DNA of 64,000 nucleotides from Bos javanicus. Lineage: Eukaryota > Chordata > Mammalia > Artiodactyla > Bovidae. Position 1 is the first letter of the stretch; every line of letters begins with the position of its first letter. The notes beneath the pieces were generated by a model that worked only from the letters and a program-made list of their open reading frames with translations, was not told the origin of the DNA and did no database searches. Positions 40,803-53,719 of the stretch are shown piece by piece. The stretch lies in NCBI RefSeq assembly GCF_032452875.1, contig NW_026893638.1, positions 744,001 through 808,000 of the forward strand, in the 5' to 3' direction. Both the position numbers and the translations under genes were made by a program.

Positions 40803-42454
40803 CCAGATCACGTGACTGAGCATGCACTGTTCACGTGGCTGATCATACACTGATCACGTGATGATCATGTACTGATCACTTGGATATCATGCACTGATCA
40901 CGTGGCTGATCATACACTGTTCACGTGTCTGACCATGCACTGATCACGTGGCTGATCATACACTGCTCACGTAACTGATCATGCACTGATCACGTGGCTA
41001 TCATGCACTGATCACGTGGCTGAACATGCACTGTTCACGTGGCTGATCACACACCTGTCACGTGACATATCATGCACTGATCACGTGGCACTCATGCACT
41101 GATCACGTGGCTGATCATACTCTGCTCACGTAACTCATGCACACATCACGTTGCTATCATGCACTGCTCACGTGGCTCGTCATGGAATGATCACGTAGCA
41201 ACCATATACTGGTAACGTGACTGATCATGCAAAGATCACGTAAATGATCATGCACTGTTCACGTGACTGATCATGTACTGATCACGTGACTGATCATGCA
41301 CTGACCACGTGGCTATCATGCTCTGCTCACGTGGCTGATCATGCAACGATCACGTAGCAACCATGTACTGGTCACGTGACTGATCATGCACTGATCACGT
41401 AATTGATCCTGCACTGATCACGTGGCTCATCATGCACTGATCACGTGGCTGATCACACATGTATCACGTGACGGATCATGCACTGATCCCATGGCACTCA
41501 TGCACTGATCACGTGGCTGTCATGCACTGATCACGTGGATATCATGCACTGATCATGTGGCAGATCACACACGTATCACATGATTGATCATGCACTGATC
41601 ACGTGGCTATCATGCACTGATCACGTGGCTATCATGCACTGATCACGTGGCTGATCAGGCAATGATCACGTAGCTACCATGTACTGGTCACGTGACTGAT
41701 CATGCACTGAGCACGTAATTGATCATGCACTGATCATGTGGCTGATCATGCACTGATCACGTGGCTGATCATACACTGATCACATAACTGATCATGCACT
41801 GATCACGTGACTGATCATGCACTGATCACGTGGCTATCATGCACTGATCACTTGGCTGACATACACTGATCACGTGCCTGGTCATGCACTGATCACGTGG
41901 CTGATCATGCACTGATCACGTGACTGATCATGCACTGATCTCGTGTCTGATCATGCACTGATCACGTGGCTATCATGCACTGCTCACGTGGCTGATCATG
42001 CCATGATCACGCAGCTACCATGTACTGGTCACATGACTGATCATGCACTGATCACGTGACTGATCATGCAGTGATCACGTGGCTATCATGAACTACTCAC
42101 GTGGCTGATCATGCAATGATCATGTAGCTACCATGTACAGGTCACGTGAATGATCATACACCCATCAGGTGACTGATCATGCACTGATCACGTGGCTATC
42201 ATGCACTGATCACGAGACTGATCATGCACTGTTCACGTCTATATCATGCACTGATCACATGACTGCCCGTGCACTGATCACGTGGATGATCATACACTAA
42301 TCTTGTGACAGATCATGCACTGATCACGTGGCTGATCATGCACTGATACCGTGACTGAGCATGGACTGATCACATGACTATCATGTAGTGATCACGTGAC
42401 TTAATGGCGCTGATCATGTGACTGATCATGCGCTGATCATGTTTGCTATCATAC

Positions 42455-42705
42455 ACTGATCATGTGCCTCTGGAGGCAATAAACAAAGAGCTGAGTAGGC
42501 ACGAATCAAACAGTCAGCAGGCAATAATCATGGAACTCAGGTGTGAGGAATCATGCTGCTCAGCTGGCAATAATCAAGCAGCTGAGCAGGCAGGAATTAC
42601 GCAGCACAGCTGGCAATTGTCAAGCAGATGACAGGCAGGAATCGTGCAGCTCAGCTGGCAATTGTCAAGCAGATGAGCAGACAGGAATCACGCAGCTCAG
42701 CAGGC
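42455..42705 (+). repeat. Diverged block, copy 27 (251 bp)
   Basis: Reference form with GACAGGAATCACG. The HOR is shortened to 1,339 bp: near 43,210 the sequence goes from GACCACGTGGCTATC directly to CATGTGGCTGATCAGGC. It also contains a private run GATCAGTTGACTTATC at 43,524. Confidence 0.92.
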
Positions 42706-43793
42706 CCAGATCACGTGACTGAGCATGCACTGTTCAAGTGGCTGATCATACACTGATCACGTGATGATCATGTACTGATCACTTGGATATCATGCACTGA
42801 TCACGTGGCTGATCATACACTGTTCACGTGTCTGACCATGCACTGATCACGTGGCTGATCATACACTGCTCACGTAACTGATCATGCACTGATCACGTGG
42901 CTATCATGCACTGATCACGTGGCTGAACATGCACTGTTCACGTGGCTGATCACAGACCTGTCACGTGACATATCATGCACTGATCACGTGGCACTCATGC
43001 ACTGATCACGTGGCTGATCATACTCTGCTCACGTAACTCATGCACACATCACGTGGCTATCATGCACTGCTCACGTGGCTCGTCATGGAATGATCACGTA
43101 GCAACCATATACTGGTAACGTGACAGATCATGCAAAGATCACGTAAATGATCATGCACTGTTCACATGACTGATCATGTACTGATCACGTGACTGATCAT
43201 GCACTGACCACGTGGCTATCATGCACTGATCATGTGGCTGATCAGGCAATGATCACGTAGCTACCATGTACTGGTCACGTGACTGATCATGCACTGAGCA
43301 CGTAATTGATCATGCACTGATCATGTGGCTGAACATGCGCTGATCACGTGGCTGATCATACACTGATCACATAACTGATCATGCACTGATCACGTGACTG
43401 ATCATGCACTGATCACGTGGCTATCATGCACTGCTCACGTGGCTGATCATGCAATGATCACGCAGCTACCATGTACTGGTCACATGACTGAGCATGCACT
43501 GATCACGTAATTGATCATGCACTGATCAGTTGACTTATCATGCACTGTTCACGTGAGTGATCATGCACTGTTCACGTCTATATCATGCACTGATCACATG
43601 ACTGCCCGTGCACTGATCACGTGGATGATCATACACTAATCTTGTGACAGATCATGCACTGATCACGTGGCTGATCATGCACTGATACCGTGACTGAGCA
43701 TGGACTGATCACATGACTATCGTGTAGTGATCACGTGACTTAATGGCGCTGATCATGTGACTGATCATGCGCTGATCATGTTTGCTATCATAC

Positions 43794-44044
43794 ACTGATC
43801 ATGTGCCTCTGGAGGCAATAAACAAAGAGCTGAGTAGGCACGAATCAAACAGTCAGCAGGCAATAATCATGGAACTCAGGTGTGAGCAATCATGCTGCTC
43901 AGCTGGCAATAATCAAGCAGCTGAGCAGGCAGGAATTACGCAGCACAGCTGGCAATTGTCAAGCAGATGACAGGCAGGAATCGTGCAGCTCAGCTGGCAA
44001 TTGTCAAGCAGATGAGCAGACAGTAATCACGCAGCTCAGCAGGC
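43794..44044 (+). repeat. Diverged block, copy 28 (251 bp)
   Basis: Reference form with a private GTGAGCAATCATG. The following HOR is 2,222 bp, the same as after copy 14 exactly 22,044 bp upstream, but 44.94-45.54 kb has lost most point variants. Confidence 0.92.
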
Positions 44045-44937
44045 CCAGATCACGTGACTGAGCATGCACTGTTCACGTGGCTGATCATACACTGATCACG
44101 TGATGATCATGCACTGATCACTTGGATATCATGCACTGATCACGTGGCTGATCATACACTGTTCACGTGTCTGACCATGCACTGATCACGTGGCTGATCA
44201 TACACTGCTCACGTAACTGATCATGCACTGATCACGTGGCTATCATGCACTGATCACGTGGCTGAACATGCACTGTTCACGTGGCTGATCACACACCTGT
44301 CACGTGACATATCCTGCACTGATCACGTGGCACTCATGCACTGATCACGTGGCTGATCATACTCTGCTCACGTAACTCATGCACACATCGCGTGGCTATC
44401 ATGCACTGCTCACGTGGCTCGTCATGGAATGATCACGTAGCAACCATATACTGGTCACGTGACTGAACATGCAAAGATCACGTAAATGATCATGCACTGT
44501 TCACGTGACTGATCATGTACTGATCACGTGACTGATCATGCACTGATCACGTGGCTATCATGCTCTGCTCACGTGGCTGATCATGCAACGATCACGTAGC
44601 AACCATGTACTGGTCACGTGACTGATCATGCACTGATCACGTAATTGATCCTGCACTGATCACGTGGCTCATCATGCACTGATCACGTGGCTGATCACAC
44701 ATGTATCACGTGACTGATCATGCACTGATCACGTGGCTCTCATGCACTGATCACGTGGCTGTCATGCACTGATCACGTGGATATCATGCACTGATCACGT
44801 GGCTGATCACACACGTATCACATGACTGATCATGCACTGATCACGTGGCTATCATGCACTGATCACGTGGCTGATCATGCAATGATCACGTAGCTACCAT
44901 GTACTGGTCACGTGACTGATCATGCACTGATCACGTA

Positions 44938-45545
44938 ATTGATCATGCACTGATCACGTGGCTGATCATGCACTGATCACGTGGCTGATCATGCACTGAT
45001 CACGTGACTGATCATGCACTGATCACGTGACTGATCATGCACTGATCACGTGGCTATCATGCACTGATCACGTGGCTGATCATGCACTGATCACGTGCCT
45101 GATCATGCACTGATCACGTGGCTGATCATGCACTGATCACGTGACTGATCATGCACTGATCACGTGGCTGATCATGCACTGATCACGTGGCTATCATGCA
45201 CTGATCACGTGGCTGATCATGCATGATCACGCAGCTACCATGTACTGATCACATGACTGATCATGCACTGATCACGTGACTGATCATGCACTGATCACGT
45301 GGCTGATCATGCACTGATCACGTGGCTATCATGCACTGATCACGTGGCTGATCATGCACTGATCACGTAGCTACCATGCACTGATCACGTGACTGATCAT
45401 GCACTGATCACGTGACTGATCATGCACTGATCACGTGGCTGATCATGCACTGATCACGTGGCTGATCATGCACTGATCACGTAACTGATCATGCACTGAT
45501 CACGTGACTGATCATGCACTGATCACGTGGCTATCATGCACTGCT
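44938..45545 (+). repeat. Plain-unit run, 0.6 kb
   Basis: Nearly uninterrupted plain 22/23-bp units between copies 28 and 29. Only a few landmark bases survive (GTGCCTGATC at 45,095, GCATGATCACGCAGC at 45,221, GTAGCTACC at 45,366), and they sit exactly where the 22,044-bp-upstream HOR has its landmarks. Confidence 0.85.
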
Positions 45546-46015
45546 CACGTGGCTGATCATGCCATGATCACGCAGCTACCATGTACTGGTCACATGACTG
45601 ATCATGCACTGATCACGTGACTGATCATGCACTGATCACGTGACTGATCATGCACTACTCATGTGGCTGATCATGCAATGATCATGTAGCTACCATGTAC
45701 AGGTCACGTGAATGATCATACACCCATCAGGTGACTGATCATGCACTGATCACGTGGCTATCATGCACTGATCACGAGACTGATCATGCACTGTCACGTC
45801 TATATCATGCACTGATCACATGACTGCCCATGCACTGATCACGTGGATGATCATACACTAATCTTGTGACAGATCATGCACTGATCACGTGGCTGATCAT
45901 GCACTGATACCGTGACTGAGCATGGACTGATCACATGACTATCATGTAGTGATCACGTGACTTAATGGCGCTGATCATGTGACTGATCATGCGCTGATCA
46001 TGTTTGCTATCATAC

Positions 46016-46221
46016 ACTGATCATGTGCCTCTGGAGGCAATAAACAAAGAGCTGAGTAGGCACGAATCAAACAGTCAGCAGGCAATAATCATGGAACTCA
46101 GGTGTGAGGAATCATGCTGCTCAGCTGGCAATAATCAAGCAGCTGAGCATGCAGGAATCGTGCAGCTCAGCTGGCAATTGTCAAGCAGATGAGCAGACAG
46201 TAATCACGCAGCTCAGCAGGC
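46016..46221 (+). repeat. Diverged block, copy 29 (short form, 206 bp)
   Basis: 45-bp deletion form with GAGCATGCAGG, related to copy 15 exactly 22,044 bp upstream. The following HOR is 1,834 bp with full landmarks and two small contractions (GATCATGGCTG near 47,130; GCCTGTCATGC near 47,272). Confidence 0.92.
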
Positions 46222-47849
46222 CCAGATCACGTGACTGAGCATGCACTGTTCACGTGGCTGATCATACACTGATCACGTGATGATCATGCACTGATCACTT
46301 GGATATCATGCACTGATCACGTGGCTGATCATACACTGTTCACGTGTCTGACCATGCACTGATCACGTGGCTGATCATACACTGCTCACGTAACTGATCA
46401 TGCACTGATCACGTGGCTATCATGCACTGATCACGTGGCTGAACATGCACTGTTCACGTGGCTGATCACACACCTGTCACGTGACATATCATGCACTGAT
46501 CACGTGGCACTCATGCACTGATCACGTGGCTGATCATACTCTGCTCACATAACTCATGCACACATCACGTGGCTATCATGCACTGCTCACGTGGCTCGTC
46601 ATGGAATGATCACGTAGCAACCATATACTGGTAACGTGACTGATCATGCAAAGATCACGTGAATGATCATGCACTGTTCACGTGACTGATCATGTACTGA
46701 TCACGTGACTGATCATGCACTGATCACGTGGCTATCATGCTCTGCTCACGTGGCTGATCATGCAACGATCACGTAGCAACCATGTACTGGTCACGTGACT
46801 GATCATGCACTGATCACGTAATTGATCCTGCACTGATCACGTGGCTCATCATGCACTGATCACGTGGCTGATCACACATGTATCACGTGACTGATCATGC
46901 ACTGATCACGTGGCTCTCATGCACTGATCACGTGGCTGTCATGCACTGATCACGTGGATATCATGCACTGATCACGTGGCTGATCACACACGTATCACAT
47001 GACTGATCATGCACTGATCACGTGGCTATCATGCACTGATCACGTGGCTGATCATGCAATGATCACGTAGCTACCATGTACTGGTCACGTGACTGATCAT
47101 GCACTGATCACGTAATTGATCATGCACTGATCATGGCTGATCATGCACTGATCACGTGGCTGATCATACACTGATCACATAACTGATCATGCACTGATCA
47201 CGTGACTGATCATGCACTGATCACGTGGCTATCATGCACTGATCACTTGGCTGGACATACACTGATCACGTGCCTGTCATGCACTGATCACGTGGCTGAT
47301 CATGCACTGATCACGTGACTGATCATGCACTGATCTCGTGTCTGATCATGCACTGATCACGTGGCTATCATGCACTGCTCACATGGCTGATCATGCCATG
47401 ATCACGCAGCTACCATGTACTGGTCACATGACTGATCATGCACTGATCACGTGACTGATCATGCAGTGATCACGTGGCTATCATGCACTACTCACGTGGC
47501 TGATCATGCAATGATCATGTAGCTACCATGTACAGGTCACGTGAATGATCATACACCCATCAGGTGACTGATCATGCACTGATCACGTGGCTATCATGCA
47601 CTGATCACGAGACTGATCATGCACTGTTCACGTCTATATCATGCACTGATCACATGACTGCCCATGCACTGATCACGTGGATGATCATACACTAATCTTG
47701 TGACAGATCATGCACTGATCACGTGGCTGATCATGCACTGATACCGTGACTGAGCATGGACTGATCACATGACTATCATGTAGTGATCACGTGACTTAAT
47801 GGCGCTGATCATGTGACTGATCATGCGCTGATCATGTTTGCTATCATAC

Positions 47850-48100
47850 ACTGATCATGTGCCTCTGGAGGCAATAAACAAAGAGCTGAGTAGGCACGAA
47901 TCAAACAGTCAGCAGGCAATAATCATGGAACTCAGGTGTGAGGAATCATGCTGCTCAGCTGGCAATAATCAAGCAGCTGAACAGGCAGGAATTACCCAGC
48001 ACAGCTGGCAATTGTCAAGCAGATGACAGGCAGGAATCGTGCAGCTCAGCTGGCAATTGTCAAGCAGATGAGCAGACAGTAATCACGCAGCTCAGCAGGC
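47850..48100 (+). repeat. Diverged block, copy 30 (251 bp)
   Basis: Reference form with CAGCTGAACAGG and ATTACCCAGC. It is followed by about 0.2 kb of normal HOR, then plain units from 48.30 to 49.16 kb. Distance to copy 31 is 1,360 bp. Confidence 0.92.
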
Positions 48101-48299
48101 CCAGATCACGTGACTGAGCATGCACTGTTCACGTGGCTGATCATACACTGATCACGTGATGATCATGCACTGATCACTTGGATATCATGCACTGATCACG
48201 TGGCTGATCATACACTGTTCACGTGTCTGACCATGCACTGATCACGTGGCTGATCATACACTGCTCACGTAACTGATCATGCACTGATCACGTGGCTAT

Positions 48300-49160
48300 C
48301 ATGCACTGATCACGTGGCTGATCATGCACTGATCACGTGGCTGATCATGCACTGATCACGTGCTATCATGCACTGATCACGTGACTGATCATGCACTGAT
48401 CACGTGGCTGATCATGCACTGATCACGTGACTGATCATGCACTGATCACGTGGCTATCATGCACTGATCACGTGGCTATCATGCACTGATCACGTGGCTG
48501 ATCATGCACTGTCACGTGACTGATCATGCACTGATCACGTGGCTGATCATGCACTGATCACGTGGCTATCATGCACTGATCACGTGGCTGATCATGCACT
48601 GATCACGTAGCTACCATGTACTGGTCACGTGACTGATCATGCACTGATCACGTGGCTGATCATGCACTGATCACGTAACTGATCATGCACTGATCACGTG
48701 ACTGATCATGCACTGATCACGTGGCTATCATGCACTGATCACGTGGCTGATCATGCACTGATCACGTGCCTGATCATGCACTGATCACGTGGCTGATCAT
48801 GCACTGATCACGTGACTGATCATGCACTGATCACGTGGCTGATCATGCACTGATCACGTGGCTATCATGCACTGATCACGTGGCTGATCATGCATGATCA
48901 CGCAGCTACCATGTACTGGTCACGTGACTGATCATGCACTGATCACGTGACTGATCATGCACTGATCACGTGGCTATCATGCACTGATCACGTGGCTGAT
49001 CATGCACTGATCACGTAGCTACCATGCACTGATCACGTGACTGATCATGCACTGATCACGTGACTGATCATGCACTGATCACGTGGCTGATCATGCACTG
49101 ATCACGTGACTGATCATGCACTGATCACATGACTATCATGCACTGATCACGTGACTTAAT
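48300..49160 (+). repeat. Plain-unit run, 0.86 kb
   Basis: Plain 22/23-bp units between copies 30 and 31 with few surviving landmarks (GTAGCTACCATG, GTGCCTGATC, GCATGATCACGCAGC). One-base contractions GTGCTATCATG (48,361) and GCACTGTCACG (48,506) occur here. Confidence 0.85.
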
Positions 49161-49209
49161 GGCGCTGATCATGTGACTGATCATGCGCTGATCATGTTTG
49201 CTATCATAC

Positions 49210-49460
49210 ACTGATCATGTGCCTCTGGAGGCAATAAACAAAGAGCTGAGTAGGCACGAATCAAACAGTCAGCAGGCAATAATCATGGAACTCAGCTGAG
49301 AGGAATCATGCTGCTCAGCTGGCAATAATAAAGCAGCTGAGCAGGCAGGAATTACGCAGCACAGCTGGCAATTGTCAAGCAGATGACAGGCAGGAATCGT
49401 GCAGCTCAGCTGGCAATTGTCAAGCAGATGAGCAGACAGTAATCACGCAGCTCAGCAGGC
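49210..49460 (+). repeat. Diverged block, copy 31 (frame broken)
   Basis: Full-length copy in which CTCAGCTGAGAGG replaces CTCAGGTGTGAGG. This puts TGA at 49297-49299 in the frame that is open in most copies. It also has AATAATAAAGC. The leader is partly plain. Distance to copy 32 is 907 bp. Confidence 0.92.
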
Positions 49461-51750
49461 CCTGATCACGTGACTGATCATGCACTGATCACGTGGCTGA
49501 TCATGCACTGATCACGTGATGATCATGCACTGATCACGTGGATATCATGCACTGATCACGTGGCTGATCATGCACTGATCACGTGACTGATCATGCACTG
49601 ATCACGTGTCTGATCATGCACTGATCACGTGGCTATCATGCACTGCTCACGTGGCTGATCATGCATGATCACGCAGCTACCATGTACTGGTCACATGACT
49701 GATCATGCACTGATCACGTGACTGATCATGCAGTGATCACGTGGCTATCATGCACTACTCACGTGGCTGATCATGCAATGATAATGTAGCTACCATGTAC
49801 AGGTCACGTGAATGATCATACACCCATCAGGTGACTGATCATGCACTGATCACGTGGCTATCATGCACTGATCACGAGACTGATCATGCACTCTTCACGT
49901 CTATATCATGCACTGATCACATGACTGCCCATGCACTGATCACGTGGATGATCATACACTAATCTTGTGACAGATCATGCACTGATCACGTGGCTGATCA
50001 TGCACTGATACCGTGACTGAGCATGGACTGATCACATGACTATCATGTAGTGATCACGTGACTTAATGGCGCTGATCATGTGACTGATCATGCGCTGATC
50101 ATGTTTGCTATCATACACTGATCATGTGCCTCTGGAGGCAATAAACAAAGAGCTGAGTAGGCACGAATCAAACAGTCAGCAGGCAATAATCATGGAACTC
50201 AGCTGTGAGGAATCATGATGCTCAGCTGGCAATAATCAAGCAGCTGAGCAGGCAGGAATTACGCAGCACAGCTGGCAATTGTCAAGCAGATGACAGGCAG
50301 GAATCGTGCAGCTCAGGTGGCAATTGTCAAGCAGATGAGCAGACAGTAATCACGCAGCTCAGCAGGCCCAGATCACGTGACTGAACATGCACTGTTCACG
50401 TGGCTGATCATACACTGATCACGTGATTGATCATGCACTGATCACTTGGATATCATGCACTGATCACGTGGCTGATCATACACTGTTCACGTGTCTGACC
50501 ATGCACTGATCACGTGGCTGATCATACACTGCTCACGTAACTGATCATGCACTGATCACGTGGCTATCATGCACTGATCACGTGGCTGAACATGCACTGT
50601 TCACGTGGCTGATCACACACCTGTCACGTGACATATCATGCACTGATCACGTGGCACTCATGCACTGATCACGTGGCTGATCATACTCTGCTCACGTAAC
50701 TCATGCACACATCACGTGGCTATCATGCACTGCTCACGTGGCTCGTCATGGAATGATCACGTAGCAACCATATACTGGTCACGTGACTGATCATGCACAG
50801 ATCACGTAAATGATCATGCACTGTTCACGTGACTGATCATGTACTGATCACGTGACTGATCATGCACTGATCACGTGGCTATCATGCTCTGCTCACGTGG
50901 CTGATCTTGCAACGATCACGTAGCAACCATGTACTGGTCACGTGACTGATCATGCACTGATCACGTAATTGATCCTGCACTGATCACGTGGCTCATCATG
51001 CACTGATCACGTGGCTGATCACACATGTATCACGTGACTGATCATGCACTGATCACGTGGCTGTCATGCACTGATCACGTGGATATCATGCACTGATCAC
51101 GTGGCTGATCACACATGATCACATGACTGATCATGCACTGATCACGTGGCTATCATGCACTGATCACGTGGCTGATCATGCATGATCACGCAGCTACCAT
51201 GTACTGGTCACATGACTGATCATGCACTGATCACGTGACTGATCATGCACTGATCACGTGGCTATCATGCACTATCACGTGGCTGATCATGCAATGATCA
51301 TGTAGCTACCATGTACTGGTCACGTGACTGATCATGCACTGATCACGTGACTGATCATGCACTGATCACGTGGCTATCATGCACTGATCACGTGACTGAT
51401 CATGCACTGATCACGTCTATATCATGCACTGATCACATGACTGATCATGCACTGATCACGTGGATGATCATGCACTGATCACGTGACTGATCATGCACTG
51501 ATCACGTGGCTGATCATGCACTGATCACGTGACTGATCATGCACTGATCACGTGGCTGATCATGCACTGATCACGTGGCTATCATGCACTGATCACGTGG
51601 CTGATCATGCACTGATACCGTGACTGAGCATGGACTGATCACATGACTATCATGTAGTGATCACGTGACTTAATGGCGCTGATCATGTGACTGATCATGC
51701 GCTGATCATGTTTGCTATCATACACTGATCATGTGCCTCTGGAGGCAATA
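49461..51750 (+). repeat. Duplicated segment, 4,258-bp offset, left copy
   Basis: Contains copy 32 and matches about 53,720-56,008 with copy 35. Shared rare variants are CATGATGCTCAG, GCAGCTCAGGTGGC, GTGATTGATC, GCTGATCTTGCAACG and CACACATGATCACATG. Block spacings inside both copies are equal (1,607 bp). Confidence 0.87.
50117..50367 (+). repeat. Diverged block, copy 32 (frame broken)
   Basis: Full-length copy with CATGATGCTCAG instead of CATGCTGCTCAG, which creates TGA at 50216-50218. It also has GCAGCTCAGGTGGC near its right end. Copy 35, 4,258 bp downstream, carries the same two changes. Confidence 0.92.
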
Positions 51751-51974
51751 AACAAAGAGCTGAGTAGGCACGAATCAAACAGTCAGCAGGCAATAATCAT
51801 GGAACTCAGCTGTGAGGAATCATGCTGCTCAGCTGGCAATAATCAAGCAGCTGAGCAGGCAGGAATTACGCAGCACAGCTGGCAATTGTCAAGCAGATGA
51901 CAGGCAGGAATCGTGCAGCTCAGGTGGCAATTGTCAAGCAGATGAGCAGACAGTAATCACGCAGCTCAGCAGGC
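51724..51974 (+). repeat. Diverged block, copy 33 (251 bp)
   Basis: Full-length copy with CTCAGCTGTGAGG and GCAGCTCAGGTGGC; the array resumes as CCCTGATCACG rather than CCCAGATCACG. Distance to copy 34 is 1,745 bp. The spacer resembles that after copy 37. Confidence 0.92.
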
Positions 51975-53468
51975 CCTGATCACGTGACTGAGCATGCACT
52001 GTTCACGTGGCTGATCATACACTGATCACGTGACTGATCATGCACTGATCACGTGGCTATCATGCACTGATCACGTGGCTGATCATGCACTGTTCACGTG
52101 TCTGATCATGCACTGATCACGTGGCTGATCATGCACTGATCACGTGACTGATCATGCACTGATCACGTGGCTGATCATGCACTGATCACGTGGCTGATCA
52201 TGCACTGATCACGGGACTGATCATGCACTGATCACGTGGCTATCATGCACTGATCACGTGGCTGATCAAACTCTGCTCACGTAACTCATGCACACATCAC
52301 GTGGCTATCATGCACTGCTCACGTGGCTCGTCATGGAATGATCACGTAGCAACCATATACTGGTCACGTGACTGATCATGCAAAGCTCACGTAAATGATC
52401 ATGCACTGTTCACGTGACTGATCATGTACTGATCACGTGACTGATCATGCACTGATCACGTGGCTATCATGCACTGCTCACGTGGCTGATCATGCAACGA
52501 TCACGTAGCAACCATGTACTGGTCACGTGACTGATCATGCACTGATCTCGTAATTGATCCTGCACTGATCACGTGGCTCATCATGCACTGATCACGTGGC
52601 TGATCACACATGTATCACGTGACTGATCATGCACTGATCACGTGGCTCTCATGCACTGATCACGTGGCTGTCATGCACTGATCACGTGGATATCATGCAC
52701 TGATCACGTGGCTGATCACACACGTATCACATGACTGATCATGCACTGATCACGTGGCTATCATGCACTGATCACGTGGCTATCATGCACTGATCACGTG
52801 GCTGATCATGCAATGATCACGTAGCTACCATGTACTGGTCACGTGACTGATCATGCACTGATCACGTAATTGATCATGCACTGATCATGTGGCTGATCAT
52901 GCACTGATCACGTGGCTGATCATACACTGATCACATACTGATCATGCACTGATCACGTGACTGATCATGCACTGATCACGTGCTATCATGCACTGATCAC
53001 GTGGCTGATCATGCACTGATCACGTGCCTGATCATGCACTGATCACGTGGCTGATCATGCACTGATCACGTGACTGATCATGCACTGATCACGTGACTGA
53101 TCATGCACTGATCACGTGGCTATCATGCACTGATCACGTGGCTGATCATGCATGATCACGCAGCTACCATGTACTGGTCACATGACTGATCATGCACTGA
53201 TCACGTGACTGATCATGCACTGATCACGTGGCTATCATGCACTGATCACGTGGCTGATCATGCAATGATCATGCAGCTACCATGTACTGATCACGTGAAT
53301 GATCATACACTGATCACGTGACTGATCATGCACTGATCACGTGGCTGATCATGCACTGATCACTGTGACTGATCATGCACTGATCACATGACTATCATGC
53401 ACTGATCACGTGACTTAATGGCACTGATCATGTGACTGATCATGCACTGATCATGTTTGCTATCATAC

Positions 53469-53719
53469 ACTGATCATGTGGCTCTGGAGGCAATAAACAA
53501 AGAGCTGAGTAGGCACGAATCAAACAGTCAGCAGGCAATAATCATGGAACTCAGCTGTGAGGAATCATGCTGCTCAGCTGGCAATAATCAAGCAGCTGAG
53601 CAGGCAGGAATTACGCAGCACAGCTGGCAATTGTCAAGCAGATGACAGGCAGGAATCGTGCAGCTCAGCTGGCAATTGTCAAGCAGATGAGCAGACAGTA
53701 ATCACGCAGCTCAGCAGGC
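53469..53719 (+). repeat. Diverged block, copy 34 (hybrid leader)
   Basis: Starts with CATGTGGCTCTGG (plain-like G in place of C), and its leader reads GGCACTGATCATG as in copy 4. One C is missing at the right junction (AGGCCTGATC at 53,717). That shift opens a second incidental frame of 70 codons from a GTG at 53557. Distance to copy 35 is 906 bp. Confidence 0.92.
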
